From contig JAFTRQ010000074.1 of assembly GCA_017462125.1 (NCBI GenBank), positions 24,969 through 88,968 on the forward strand: 64,000 nucleotides of DNA. Direction: 5' to 3'. Under the pieces are notes generated by a model. It was not told the origin of the DNA and did not search any database. It saw only the letters and a program-made list of their open reading frames with translations. Position 1 is the stretch's first letter. Every line of letters starts with the position of its first letter. The position numbers were made by a program, and so were the translations under genes. The DNA is from Clostridia bacterium. Lineage in GTDB: Bacteria; Bacillota_A; Clostridia; Oscillospirales; CAG-272. Below, piece by piece: positions 27,008 to 35,736 of this stretch.

Positions 27008-27023
27008 GTATAATCAATTATAC
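27008..27023. promoter_or_regulatory. Near-palindrome in the AraC / Gfo-Idh intergenic region
   Basis: GTATAAT-CA-ATTATAC has 7-base inverted arms and contains TATAAT (27009-27014), a plausible -10 box for the rightward gene (weak -35 TTTCAA at 26986-26991, spacing 17). It is either an operator or overlapping -10 boxes of divergent promoters. Confidence 0.45.
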
Positions 27024-27089
27024 CGTTAATAATACTTTATCACACTTTTTCAAAAAAATCAATAGATATTTTGGGAGGTTTTGAAATTT

Positions 27090-28103
27090 ATGAAAAGCAT
27101 CAAGGTCGCAATTATTGGCTACGGAGGCATTGCACGCTCCCACTATGCTGCATATCACCGTTTGATCGAAAAGGGCTTTCCAATCGACGTAGTTGCCGTA
27201 TGCGACAAGGATACAGCGCGCATTTTTGAGAGCGTAACGATCAATATTGCCTGCGACGAGGTACCGATCCGTGAGGGGACACACATCTATTCCGATATAG
27301 ACGACCTGCTCTGCCGTGAAGATTTTGATATGGCAGACGTATGCCTCCCAACCTTTCTGCACGCCCAGGTGACTGTCAAGCTTCTTCGAGCGGGCAAGCA
27401 CGTGCTGTGCGAAAAGCCGATGGCATTAAATTCCGCACAATGCGAGGAAATGGTGTATGCGGCGAGGGAAAGCGACAGGCAGCTTATGATCGGACAATGC
27501 CTGCGCTTTGATCCTCTGTATCTTTACTTGAAAAAGTGCGTGGACGAGAGCACGTTCGGCTCGCTCCGCTATCTGACGATGGAGCGACTCTGCGACTATC
27601 CCGGCTGGGCATCCGATTTCAAAAACAGCGAAAAAACCGGCGGTTGCATACTTGACACGCACATTCACGATATCGATATTGCAAGATTCCTTTTGGGAGA
27701 GCCCGAGACGGCGAGCTCGGTGGTCTATAACAATCTGCCGCACTGTCAGCTGGTGAACACCCGTCTCTTTTACAAGGACGTTACCGTGATTGCAGACGTT
27801 GCGTGGGACGAGGCAAGACCGATTCCCTTTGCATCGGGCTATCACGCGAAATTCGACGACGCTTGTGTGATCTGTGACGGTGAGAAGGTAACGGTCAAGC
27901 CGCACGGCAAGGAATGCTACTCTGTGGATATCACACCCGCGGACAGGATCGAGGGAGAGATCCGTGCCATTGCCGAGGCGATCCTTGACGGCAAGGCATC
28001 GACGGTCAATCCACCCGAAAGCGCTTGGATGAGTGTAAGGCTGATCGAAAAAATGAAGGAAAGCGCTGCGCAAAACGGTGCAATCGTAAGCATCAACGAT
28101 TGA
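27090..28103 (+). CDS. Gfo/Idh/MocA family oxidoreductase
   Basis: 337 residues. The N-terminal Rossmann domain has VAIIGYGGIARSHYAAY (GxGGxA, ~5-18), and the conserved CEKPMALNSAQ (~110) holds the family's EKP motif. A C-terminal alpha/beta dimerisation domain contains the typical GCILDTHIHDIDIARFLLG (~188-206; the His/Asp pattern near the active site). The family uses NAD(P) to oxidise or reduce sugars, inositols and their derivatives. GGGAGG lies upstream of the ATG at 27090; an in-frame TTG at 27081 is less likely. The divergent AraC gene and the downstream 1069-residue putative glycan enzyme suggest sugar catabolism. Confidence 0.93.
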   Translation: MKSIKVAIIGYGGIARSHYAAYHRLIEKGFPIDVVAVCDKDTARIFESVTINIACDEVPIREGTHIYSDIDDLLCREDFDMADVCLPTFLHAQVTVKLLRAGKHVLCEKPMALNSAQCEEMVYAARESDRQLMIGQCLRFDPLYLYLKKCVDESTFGSLRYLTMERLCDYPGWASDFKNSEKTGGCILDTHIHDIDIARFLLGEPETASSVVYNNLPHCQLVNTRLFYKDVTVIADVAWDEARPIPFASGYHAKFDDACVICDGEKVTVKPHGKECYSVDITPADRIEGEIRAIAEAILDGKASTVNPPESAWMSVRLIEKMKESAAQNGAIVSIND

Positions 28104-28177
28104 GGCGGTAAAAAACGAACAGGGGTCTGATGCGAAGGAAAAGAGCGAAAAAATACACTTTGCCTAGCCGAAGCCTC

Positions 28178-28207
28178 TTTACAAAATGCAAAACAATCTG
28201 TTATACT
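28178..28207 (+). promoter_or_regulatory. Promoter of the 1069-residue putative glycan enzyme gene
   Basis: TTTACA (28178-28183), 18-base spacer, TATACT (28202-28207), ~37 bases before the start. Confidence 0.6.
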
Positions 28208-28243
28208 GATTTATACAATCTTTAACTGTGTAGGAGAAAAATC

Positions 28244-31200
28244 ATGAACTTTGAAAGCTATAAGCAGCTTCTTCTCTGCCCGAGAGACAAGGATATATCC
28301 TTGAGAACAGGCAAGTCTTATTCTCTTGATTTTGAGCTTGACGACGAGAAGAGCGCGGACAGAATTTTTTTCACCGGAGAGGTAGGCTTTTTCTATCAGT
28401 GGAAGACCGAGCCCGATTACAAATATTTATACAGACGTCCGGATGATTCACTCTCAAGCATAGAAGCGAACCGTTCGCAATATGCGCTCGATATGTCCGC
28501 AGACAATTTCAACTATCCCAAGATCGCTCACAAAAAGATCGTATGGTGGCCTCGCTTCTATGGTGGCGGTGCAAATTGGGATTTCGGTCTTTCCGTAAAG
28601 GCGGAGGATCTGAAGCTCCACGAGGGCGGTTATCTGCATTTTCTGATTGAAGTCAGATTGATCAAGGAGGGTGTGGACAAGCGCATTGCCTACACCGAGC
28701 CCGACGTGACCGCCAAGATCGATCTTCCCGAGGGAAGCTACGATTGGACGGAGCTTGTGACCGACGTAAAGTTTAATGCGGGTCAGGTTGCCAACGTCTG
28801 CGTGTATCTTGAAGGCGAGCATTATTCGGGACGGGTCTTCTGTGAGTCTCCCTTCCTGCGCACCGCAGGCTTCGGAGAAAACATTTTGGCGGATTTTTCA
28901 ATTTTTACAGAAGACAAAAAGGACTTTAACTGGATAGGAGTCAATCTTTCCAAGAAGGAAACTCCCTCGCTTTGCATTGAGCTGAACGGCGTCAAGATCC
29001 ACGACGGCGAGATCTTTGAGCGCTGTCACCGCTACTCCGAGTGGGAGGTCACTATCCCCCGCGGAGTTGCCAAAAGGGGGCTGAATACCGTCACCTTTAC
29101 GCACACGTCCGATTACAGAGACGCGCCTCCCTACAATCTTCACGAGGTCGGTGTGGTCAGCGTCAGACGCGATTCTCTGATCGCCTGCCCCGAGGTTGTA
29201 ACGGCGGGCAAGCCCTTTGCCGTTCTTGTCAAAACCGATCGGGACAATGCAGAATACACCCTTGAAAGCATCGACGGTGCTATTACTGCGGCATCTCCCC
29301 TTGTATGCAAGGAGGCGGGATTGAACGTTTTGCATCTGATTTGCAACAAAGCGAAAAACGATATTGACTTCGTCCTCATTTGTGGCGATTCAAGGATCGA
29401 ATGTCGCATTGCCCGCTCGGTTGTGCGCGAGGAAGACGGCGTTTGCACCGGTACGGGTGACGCAGTATACGTGAATCAAAACGATACTGATTTTGAAAAC
29501 TATCTTTCTTGGTACCTCTCCAACAACGTCGGTAATCTGATCACCTTCCGCCCGACCTACCGTTGGAGCGGATCTAAAGCCGCAGACGGCAGACTGTGGA
29601 GAAAGACCGCCGACCTGCTTGATGAGCTTGATATGAAATACGTACATATGCTGGACGGACGAGAGCATCAGGGCGGCGATGCAAATCCAAGAAAATCCGA
29701 ATTGGCATCCGACCATTTCCTTGGCAGACAGACCCACGAGCTTGACGGTCAGTTTGTATATTGGGGTATGGGCGGCACGGCAGACCCGACCAACAACGTA
29801 AACGAGCAGATGTTTTACGACCTTTTCGTCCGTATGTTTCAGAAGGATCCCGAGCGGACGAATATGAGATTCACACCCGACACCTATAAGGCTGCGGCAG
29901 GAAAGCTTGAGATCTGCCGCGACTACGGCGTCAAGCGCGATATGGAGGCGATGGCAAGCTTTGTTGTCAACGGTCTTGCAAGCTGTCGCTACGACTCGAC
30001 GAGACATACCGGCCCCGCAACGCTCTTCAAGTATTTCTATCAGGCGGGCTATTCCTGGACGGGCGCCGAGCTGATGTACGGCACTACCGAGGTCACGAAC
30101 TCGGTGTTGCGCGGCGCGGCGAAGGTCTACGGCGGCGCTAAGGGCGCGCATCTGGCTACACAGTGGTCAACCACTCCGCACGACACAGACGAGCACGCCA
30201 AGAGATACCGTCTCGCGCTATATACGGCGTATATGGAGGATCTTGACGACATCAACACCGAGGAGGGCCTTTGGCGAATGGAGGAGTATTTTGCGTACCA
30301 CAATCGCCATTCAAAGGCTTGTCTCTCTCACTTAAAGCAGCATCAGGATTTTTACAGATATCTGTCCACACATACCCGCTCGGGCAGCTTTTACACTCCC
30401 GTTGCGTTCCTTCACGGCCGTTTTGACGGTTGGAAGCTCTTCGGTGCTAAAAACAGCACGTGGGGACGCTTGGATTGCCCCTATACCGATGCCGAAAACG
30501 CATGGGATATGTTGGACGCCTTCTATCCTCACAGCAAGACCGGCGCGATCTACCGCCACGGCTGTCCCAAGGACAGACCCATCGGTCACTACAGCGGAAC
30601 TCCCTCGGGCAGTATAGACGTGATTCCGATCGAGGCAAAGGATTACTCCGAATACCCGCTTCTCTGCTCCATCGGCTATAACAAGGCGCTTGACGAGGAT
30701 ATGGATAAGCTCTCGGCATACGTAAACGGCGGTGGAAGGCTTTTTATCGGTCTTCCCCAGCTCTCGGTCACCACCGACAGAACGGCAATCGAAAATTACG
30801 AGTTGAAGTATACCGATCATCCCTTCGCAAGACAGATCGCCACCTTTGGAGATTTCGTCGAGGATAGCTTCGAGGGCAACAAGGTTCGCGTATGTTCATC
30901 TATCCCCGAAAAGGCAACCGTTCTTGAAAAGACCGACGGCGGCAAGGCGCTGATCTATGCACTTGACGTTGGAAAAGGAACTGCTATCGTTCTCAACACC
31001 CTTGAATACGCAGGAAACAGCGCAATCTACGAATTAGTCAAGAAAACCTTAAAAGCATTGGGCGACGAAGTCTTTAACCAAGAAAAAATCTGGGCAGAGG
31101 GCGACGATGTGGTTCAGTTTACCGCATACAAGCAGGAAAACGGCGATATGCATTTCTATTTTCTCTCTACCGATTGGTATTGCTCCGACGAGCCCGAACG

Positions 31201-31453
31201 TATTGCAAAGCTTCGTATAGGTGAGAATAAATACGACGTAAATATCAACTTTGGCCGTATGATCAAGGCAGTCGTGTCAAAGGACGTCGGCGCGTGGTTT
31301 GACGGCGAGGACTGTGACGTGCTTTCGATTTGCAACGGTGCGGTCAGCGTTCAAGGAATCGGACAAGGCAGGCTCTTCATCGCCAAGGACGGCGAGGTCA
31401 GACAGCTCTCCGTTGACTTTACTGAAGCAAGCGTACAAAGCTTGCAAATCTGA
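28244..31453 (+). CDS. Large cytoplasmic protein, possible uncharacterised glycoside hydrolase (1069 aa)
   Basis: 1069 residues with no signal peptide or membrane span. The N-terminal ~390 residues look like two beta-sandwich domains (FWPRF-type aromatic loops such as KIVWWPRFYGGGANWDFG at ~100). Residues ~410-730 look alpha/beta, with short acidic-aromatic loops of the kind that line sugar-binding barrels (YVHMLDGREHQGG, YWGMGGTADP, AGYSWTGAELMYGTTE, HLATQWSTTPHDTDE, DDINTEEGLWRMEEY). Residues ~790-900 resemble the class-I glutamine-amidotransferase-like domain found in GH42 beta-galactosidases (YPLLCSIGY, DKLSAYVNGGGRLFIGLPQL). A beta domain ends the protein. I cannot assign a family; the catalytic glutamate in INTEEGLW or AELMYGTTE is a guess. 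AGGAG precedes the ATG by eight bases, and the gene is monocistronic. Confidence 0.85.
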   Translation: MNFESYKQLLLCPRDKDISLRTGKSYSLDFELDDEKSADRIFFTGEVGFFYQWKTEPDYKYLYRRPDDSLSSIEANRSQYALDMSADNFNYPKIAHKKIVWWPRFYGGGANWDFGLSVKAEDLKLHEGGYLHFLIEVRLIKEGVDKRIAYTEPDVTAKIDLPEGSYDWTELVTDVKFNAGQVANVCVYLEGEHYSGRVFCESPFLRTAGFGENILADFSIFTEDKKDFNWIGVNLSKKETPSLCIELNGVKIHDGEIFERCHRYSEWEVTIPRGVAKRGLNTVTFTHTSDYRDAPPYNLHEVGVVSVRRDSLIACPEVVTAGKPFAVLVKTDRDNAEYTLESIDGAITAASPLVCKEAGLNVLHLICNKAKNDIDFVLICGDSRIECRIARSVVREEDGVCTGTGDAVYVNQNDTDFENYLSWYLSNNVGNLITFRPTYRWSGSKAADGRLWRKTADLLDELDMKYVHMLDGREHQGGDANPRKSELASDHFLGRQTHELDGQFVYWGMGGTADPTNNVNEQMFYDLFVRMFQKDPERTNMRFTPDTYKAAAGKLEICRDYGVKRDMEAMASFVVNGLASCRYDSTRHTGPATLFKYFYQAGYSWTGAELMYGTTEVTNSVLRGAAKVYGGAKGAHLATQWSTTPHDTDEHAKRYRLALYTAYMEDLDDINTEEGLWRMEEYFAYHNRHSKACLSHLKQHQDFYRYLSTHTRSGSFYTPVAFLHGRFDGWKLFGAKNSTWGRLDCPYTDAENAWDMLDAFYPHSKTGAIYRHGCPKDRPIGHYSGTPSGSIDVIPIEAKDYSEYPLLCSIGYNKALDEDMDKLSAYVNGGGRLFIGLPQLSVTTDRTAIENYELKYTDHPFARQIATFGDFVEDSFEGNKVRVCSSIPEKATVLEKTDGGKALIYALDVGKGTAIVLNTLEYAGNSAIYELVKKTLKALGDEVFNQEKIWAEGDDVVQFTAYKQENGDMHFYFLSTDWYCSDEPERIAKLRIGENKYDVNINFGRMIKAVVSKDVGAWFDGEDCDVLSICNGAVSVQGIGQGRLFIAKDGEVRQLSVDFTEASVQSLQI

Positions 31454-31468
31454 TAATAATACTAAATT

Positions 31469-31500
31469 GAGCCCTTGCGGTTTTCCGCAAGGGCTCGATT
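31469..31500. terminator. Bidirectional terminator between convergent genes
   Basis: 12-bp perfect stem GAGCCCTTGCGG (31469-31480) with CCGCAAGGGCTC (31485-31496), TTTT loop, followed by gattta. It separates the 1069-residue gene from azlD. Confidence 0.85.
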
Positions 31501-31505
31501 TATGA

Positions 31506-31814
31506 TCATATCACAAGATAAAGCAGAAAATCTGCGGCAATGGCGGCGAGAACGCAGACCATTACCGGGCACTTGAACCACGCAAGAAGACCTGCCACCG
31601 CTCCGCCGACGATGCCGATGATGGGATTGGCATCCACGGTAAGGATACCCGGAAAGATCAGCGCTGACATTGCCGTATAGGGGATCAGCTTGAGAAACTT
31701 TTCAAATTTGCCGCTGAATTTCATCTTATCGGTGAGAATCAGCGGGATCAAACGCGGTATGTAGGTGACCAGCATCATTCCGAGGAGCAATAAAAGGATC
31801 TTAGTTCCGTCCAT
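31506..31814 (-). CDS. azlD: Branched-chain amino acid exporter small subunit (AzlD)
   Basis: 102 residues with three or four hydrophobic helices. It matches the AzlD family in length and motif (TYIPRLIPLILT near residue 17, VGGAVAGLLAWF near ~70). AzlD works with AzlC to export branched-chain amino acids and their analogues. The frame overlaps the end of azlC by 14 bases, so translation is coupled. Confidence 0.92.
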   Translation of the reverse strand: MDGTKILLLLLGMMLVTYIPRLIPLILTDKMKFSGKFEKFLKLIPYTAMSALIFPGILTVDANPIIGIVGGAVAGLLAWFKCPVMVCVLAAIAADFLLYLVI

Positions 31815-32562
31815 TTGTCAGTACCTCCCCGCTCTCATCGCTTTTCGCTTTTTCACTGCTTTCCTCTTCCTTCAGATCCACAAAGAACACACCCACAGCG
31901 GCGCACAGCAGCGTCGAGGCGATCAATGCCCAGCTCTGATCCATAAAGAGATTGAAAAGCGTATTGCAAACGGCGGTCATCACAACGAGCACACCAAGCC
32001 GCCAATTTCTTGTCAGATTTGGCACGAGAAGACCGATGAACATCGCATAAAGCGCAACGCCGAAGCTTGCGGTCAGAATATCGGGCAGGAAGTTTGACGC
32101 TACGGCGCCGATCAGCGTACCGATATTCCATGAGGAATAGGTAACCGTGATCATACCGAAGAAAAACCAGACGGTACACTTCTCTTTTTTCTCGGCCGTG
32201 AATATGGCAAAGCTTTCATCGGTGACACCAAAGCCTGCCAAAAACTTTTGCCAAAGCTTCAGCTTGGGCATTCTCTCTGCTACGCAGGTGCTCATGATCA
32301 CGTGACGCAGATTGAGAATAAAGGTTGCCACGATTATGGCTATAATACTTGCTCCCTGCGCATACATTCCCACCGACATCATTTGGCTTGCGCCTGCAAA
32401 GACCGACAGCGACATAGCACAGGTCTGTAAAATTGAGAAGCCTTCCTGACGCGCCATAATGGCAAAGGCAATGCCCACGGGGATAAAGCCGAATATGACG
32501 GGCAGGCCTGCGCGAAGCCCGTATAGGTATTGTTTTCTTTTACTAATTTTTGGGGTTGACAT
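31801..32562 (-). CDS. azlC: Branched-chain amino acid exporter large subunit (AzlC)
   Basis: 253 residues with about seven hydrophobic segments. AzlC hallmarks are GLRAGLPVIFGFIPVGIAF (~15-33), SVFAGASQMM (~53) and ILNLRHVIMS (~82). Partner of the overlapping azlD, together forming a LIV-E-type exporter. The C-terminal tail (~235-253) is charged and cytoplasmic. The ribosome binding site is weak, and the gene follows an unrelated membrane protein by 24 bases, so it is likely read from the upstream leftward transcript. Confidence 0.94.
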   Translation of the reverse strand: MSTPKISKRKQYLYGLRAGLPVIFGFIPVGIAFAIMARQEGFSILQTCAMSLSVFAGASQMMSVGMYAQGASIIAIIVATFILNLRHVIMSTCVAERMPKLKLWQKFLAGFGVTDESFAIFTAEKKEKCTVWFFFGMITVTYSSWNIGTLIGAVASNFLPDILTASFGVALYAMFIGLLVPNLTRNWRLGVLVVMTAVCNTLFNLFMDQSWALIASTLLCAAVGVFFVDLKEEESSEKAKSDESGEVLTNGRN

Positions 32563-32586
32563 TTTATTACACTTTCTTAAATTCTA

Positions 32587-33414
32587 TTATTGCTGATAAT
32601 CGAATAATTGATATATTAGCTCGGCTTCCTCTTCGGTATAGTTTCTATCATAAATAAGCGAAGCTATTCTCCCGTCATTTTTTATGGTATATTCACCCTC
32701 ATCAAAAAAGCTTTTCAAGTAAAGCAGATATTCAAGCGATTCCTTTCGGCTCATATCCTTAAAAGAGCTTCCGATCACATAGGATTCACCGTCAAAAACG
32801 AATTTCAACTTAATAGAATAGCTTCTCCCTCTACTGCTTCTTTCGATTTTTATGATTAATTCATCGGCATCCTCGATCTTATCTGTTCTTACAAGAGTAT
32901 TGAAGGAATTATACTTTTGAAATTCGTTTTGTTTATTCAAGACCTTTCTCGGATAGATACCGAACGAAAGAATCGTCAGTGACAATAACAAAAAGGCAAG
33001 AAAAATAACAAAAAACGAGAAGATGATACTCTTAGTGCTTTTTTTCGATAAGACCTGCTGACGAAATTCTTTAGAGAATATGGGATATGTTTTGATTATC
33101 GGAACCGACCATTTTGGCTTATACTTTTTGTTTCCGAAAATCGGCTGTTTGTCCGAAATGCCTATACAGATCGGAATCATCGTCGACAACATAAGAGTAA
33201 AGCAAAGCGGTAAAGCATAAAGGTTACCTGTTAAGTCGCGCGCTATCACAGATTCATCCGAATATGCTATGGCTTCGGGAATCACAACGCAAAATATAAT
33301 AAGCGGAAGCAAAGTGATAGCAATCCCAAGTACCGAAAAAATAACGTACATAAACTGATCAAGTCCCGAAAGCGGGATCTTTCTCCCTTTGTGTTTTTTC
33401 GATTTTCTTCCCAT
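32587..33414 (-). CDS. Membrane protein of unknown function (275 aa)
   Basis: 275 residues. A very basic N terminus (MGRKSKKHKGRK) is followed by two hydrophobic helices (~20-45, ~65-85), a basic loop, and a third helix (~130-155). A C-terminal soluble domain of ~110 residues contains DELIIKIERSSRGRSYSIKL, FVFDGESYVIGSSF and a Tyr/Glu-rich end. I recognise no family. AGGTGG lies seven bases before the ATG. It is embedded in the leftward mutY-to-azlD gene run, spaced 18 bases from the UPF0316 gene, so it is expressed with housekeeping genes. Confidence 0.78.
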   Translation of the reverse strand: MGRKSKKHKGRKIPLSGLDQFMYVIFSVLGIAITLLPLIIFCVVIPEAIAYSDESVIARDLTGNLYALPLCFTLMLSTMIPICIGISDKQPIFGNKKYKPKWSVPIIKTYPIFSKEFRQQVLSKKSTKSIIFSFFVIFLAFLLLSLTILSFGIYPRKVLNKQNEFQKYNSFNTLVRTDKIEDADELIIKIERSSRGRSYSIKLKFVFDGESYVIGSSFKDMSRKESLEYLLYLKSFFDEGEYTIKNDGRIASLIYDRNYTEEEAELIYQLFDYQQ

Positions 33415-33432
33415 TTCGATCCACCTACGTTC

Positions 33433-33984
33433 TTATTTCACCATACCGTAGCCGCCTGCGTATTTGCTGACTTCGCTGGCAACAACGAAGACCTTATTAT
33501 CGCAGACACCGCGAATCTCCTTCAACGTTTTCGGAGTCTCCTTTCTCGGAAGGACGATAAAGATCATATTCATCTTATCTGTAGAGCCGTGTCCCTCGAA
33601 CACGGTATAGCCCATGCTTCTGTCCTTCAGATAGGCTGTGATTTTGGCGGTACTTTCATCGCTTGCAATCAGCTCAAGGTTGGACGTACCGAGGGCGATC
33701 TTGTTTTCGATGGTAGAGCCCAAGAACAGACCCGTAGCGTAGCCCACGCAATAGAAAAGCAGGAGCAGGAGATTATCGCCGAGGGTTCCGATCAAGGTGG
33801 AGATCACAAGACCCCAGATGGTGCACTCGACAAAGCCGAGGCCTGCCGCCTTCAGCCTTTGTCCCTTGACCATCATACAGGTTTTGAGGGATTGGATGGT
33901 GATCTCGATGATCTTCGCGGCACAAACCAAAAGGCACACGAGGATCGGGCTTATTTCTTTTACTGCTGCTAAAAATTCTGACAT
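33433..33984 (-). CDS. UPF0316 family membrane protein (DUF5698 + DUF2179)
   Basis: 183 residues. The N-terminal ~100 residues hold three transmembrane helices with the UPF0316 pattern (SLKTCMMVKGQRLKAAGLGF and VECTIWGLVIS, YCVGYATGLFLGSTIE). The C-terminal ~75 residues are a DUF2179 domain (GYTVFEGHGSTDKMNMIFIV, LPRKE, then the VCDNKVFVVASEVSKYAGGYG end). DUF2179 domains bind nucleotides in related membrane proteins; this family has no proven function. AGGAG precedes the start by eight bases. Confidence 0.92.
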   Translation of the reverse strand: MSEFLAAVKEISPILVCLLVCAAKIIEITIQSLKTCMMVKGQRLKAAGLGFVECTIWGLVISTLIGTLGDNLLLLLFYCVGYATGLFLGSTIENKIALGTSNLELIASDESTAKITAYLKDRSMGYTVFEGHGSTDKMNMIFIVLPRKETPKTLKEIRGVCDNKVFVVASEVSKYAGGYGMVK

Positions 33985-34013
33985 TTTTATTCTCCTACAA
34001 TATGAATTGTTAA

Positions 34014-34490
34014 TTACGACTCCTCAACAAGCTTACCGCAGAGATGCTCCACGGTCAATACAAGCAGGAGCGTTCTGTGAGCGTGCTTTTCGATCTCGTC
34101 TTTGATATAGTCTTCATCATTCGTAAATTTACGGCTCAGCTTTGCGGTAATGTCCGCGATCACGTCGAGGTCGTCCACGATCTCGATTCTGCCGAAAGCG
34201 ATCACACTTTTGACGTTCAATGCCCACTCGCCTTCTTTTCTATAGCCTTGATCGTATACGCAGAAGGAGACCTTATTGCATTTTTTCAGCGCGTCGAGTC
34301 TGTGCCCGACGTTTCCGCTGTGGAAATAGATCTTTCCGTCCTCTTCGTTGTAAAAATGATTCATCGGCATCCCGTAAGGATATCCGTCCTCACCCAACAC
34401 CGAAAGCACGCCGCGCTTTTCATTTTTTAAAAGTGCAATGCACTCTTCCTGCGAAAGCTGTTTGTTTTTCCTGATCAATTCTCTGAACAT
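34014..34490 (-). CDS. Pyridoxamine 5'-phosphate oxidase-fold flavoprotein (NimA-like)
   Basis: 158 residues of the split-barrel flavin-binding family (PNPOx-like, related to nitroimidazole resistance NimA proteins). Typical features are GVLSVLGEDGYPYGMPMNHFY (~30-50), GKIYFHSGNVGHRLDALKK (~55-73; the Gly-His and Leu-Lys pattern of the flavin site) and VIAFGRIEIVDD (~100). Such proteins bind FMN or FAD and probably reduce small electrophiles or act in general redox chemistry. The ATG at 34490 has AAGGA seven bases upstream; an in-frame GTG at 34505 overlaps the mutY stop and is less likely. Confidence 0.88.
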   Translation of the reverse strand: MFRELIRKNKQLSQEECIALLKNEKRGVLSVLGEDGYPYGMPMNHFYNEEDGKIYFHSGNVGHRLDALKKCNKVSFCVYDQGYRKEGEWALNVKSVIAFGRIEIVDDLDVIADITAKLSRKFTNDEDYIKDEIEKHAHRTLLLVLTVEHLCGKLVEES

Positions 34491-34501
34491 ACGCTTTTCC
34501 T

Positions 34502-35557
34502 TCACAATTTCTTTTTATACGCCGCAAAGGCTGACGGGATGGCATAATCGGAGCGCAAAGCGACATTCTCCACGATCATCAGCCCTCTATTCGGACAGAA
34601 GCCATCAAATTCCGCGGTCACCGTCACCTCGTAAGCGATCATCTGCCACTCGATGTGGGTGAATATATGCTTGGAGTCCTCGATCCTTTCGATGCGGATG
34701 GGCTCAAGTCCGAGAGCTCGCACGTAATCCGCGACCTCTTTTTCCGTCATATGTCCTTCGGGATTGGGCAGTTCAAACAGCCCTGCCAAAAGCCCTTTGT
34801 CGGGGCGTTTTCCGATCACGGTTCGGCTGTCGTCACGGATCAGCAAGACAGTTCTCTCCTCGATCCGTCTCGGCTTTTTCGCGCTTTTCACGGGGATTGA
34901 GTCGGTCAAGGCCTCCTTTGCCGCCCGACAAACCTCTCGCATCGGGCATTTATCGCATTTGGCTTCCCCATTCGGTACACAAACCACCGCTCCCAGCTCG
35001 ATGAGCGCTTGATTAAAGCTTCCCGCCTCACAGGGGATCACCTCGGACAGCCGTTGGCTCCATTCCCTTTTGGTAATAGGGAGCGCGATATCCTCAAACG
35101 AGCCCAAAAGTCTTGCAAGCACACGTAAAACGTTTCCGTCAACGGCGGGCACAGGTACATCGAACGCAATCGAGGCAATCGCGCCTGCGGTATAGTCTCC
35201 TATTCCGTTTAATGAGCGTAATTCATCATAAGTTTTGGGAAATACTCCGCCATACTGCTCGGTCACCGTTCTCGCCGCCTTTTGCAGATTGCGGGCGCGG
35301 CTGTAATAGCCCAAGCCCTCCCAAAGCTTCATCAATCTGTCCTCGGGCAGCTCTGCAAGCACCTCTACCGTGGGACAAGCCTCCAAAAATCTTGCATAAT
35401 AGGGCTTGACCGCCTCCACGCGGGTCTGCTGGAGCATGATCTCCGACAGCCAGATACGATAAGGATCCCTCGTTCTGCGCCATGGCAGGTCCCTTTTATT
35501 CCTTTCATACCACGCAAGCAAGCTTGCCGTGATTTCCTCCGTAAAAATCGACTTCAT
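34502..35557 (-). CDS. mutY: A/G-specific adenine DNA glycosylase
   Basis: 351 residues. MutY removes adenine mispaired with 8-oxoguanine. Catalytic Glu is in LQQTRVEAV (~45), and the helix-hairpin-helix with catalytic Asp is LNGIGDYTAGAIASIAF then PAVDGNVLRV (~118-146). The 4Fe-4S cluster motif CVPNGEAKCDKCPMREVC is a C-X7-C-X2-C-X5-C form, one residue longer in the first spacing than E. coli MutY. The C-terminal ~120 residues are the NUDIX-like 8-oxoG recognition domain (ESKHIFTHIEWQMIAYEV). It is the first gene of the leftward run to azlD, with a promoter at 35594-35622. Confidence 0.96.
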   Translation of the reverse strand: MKSIFTEEITASLLAWYERNKRDLPWRRTRDPYRIWLSEIMLQQTRVEAVKPYYARFLEACPTVEVLAELPEDRLMKLWEGLGYYSRARNLQKAARTVTEQYGGVFPKTYDELRSLNGIGDYTAGAIASIAFDVPVPAVDGNVLRVLARLLGSFEDIALPITKREWSQRLSEVIPCEAGSFNQALIELGAVVCVPNGEAKCDKCPMREVCRAAKEALTDSIPVKSAKKPRRIEERTVLLIRDDSRTVIGKRPDKGLLAGLFELPNPEGHMTEKEVADYVRALGLEPIRIERIEDSKHIFTHIEWQMIAYEVTVTAEFDGFCPNRGLMIVENVALRSDYAIPSAFAAYKKKL

Positions 35558-35593
35558 GCGTAAATTTATCCTTCTGACACGATTATCTATACT

Positions 35594-35622
35594 ATTGTAT
35601 CATATTTTCACAGGGTTTTCAA
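35594..35622 (-). promoter_or_regulatory. mutY promoter
   Basis: On the minus strand: TTGAAA (35617-35622), 17-base spacer, TACAAT (35594-35599). Confidence 0.65.
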
Positions 35623-35671
35623 TACAAACCTTCACGAATAGACAAAATTTATTCGATTTTTATTTTTTCTC

Positions 35672-35700
35672 TTGCTCAAAGCGGCTTGATGTGTTATAAT
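35672..35700 (+). promoter_or_regulatory. pepT-tdk-udk promoter
   Basis: TTGCTC (35672-35677), 17-base spacer, TATAAT (35695-35700), 36 bases before the pepT start. Confidence 0.7.
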
Positions 35701-35736
35701 GATCGTATATGAGTCAATAAACGGAGGTTTACCGAT

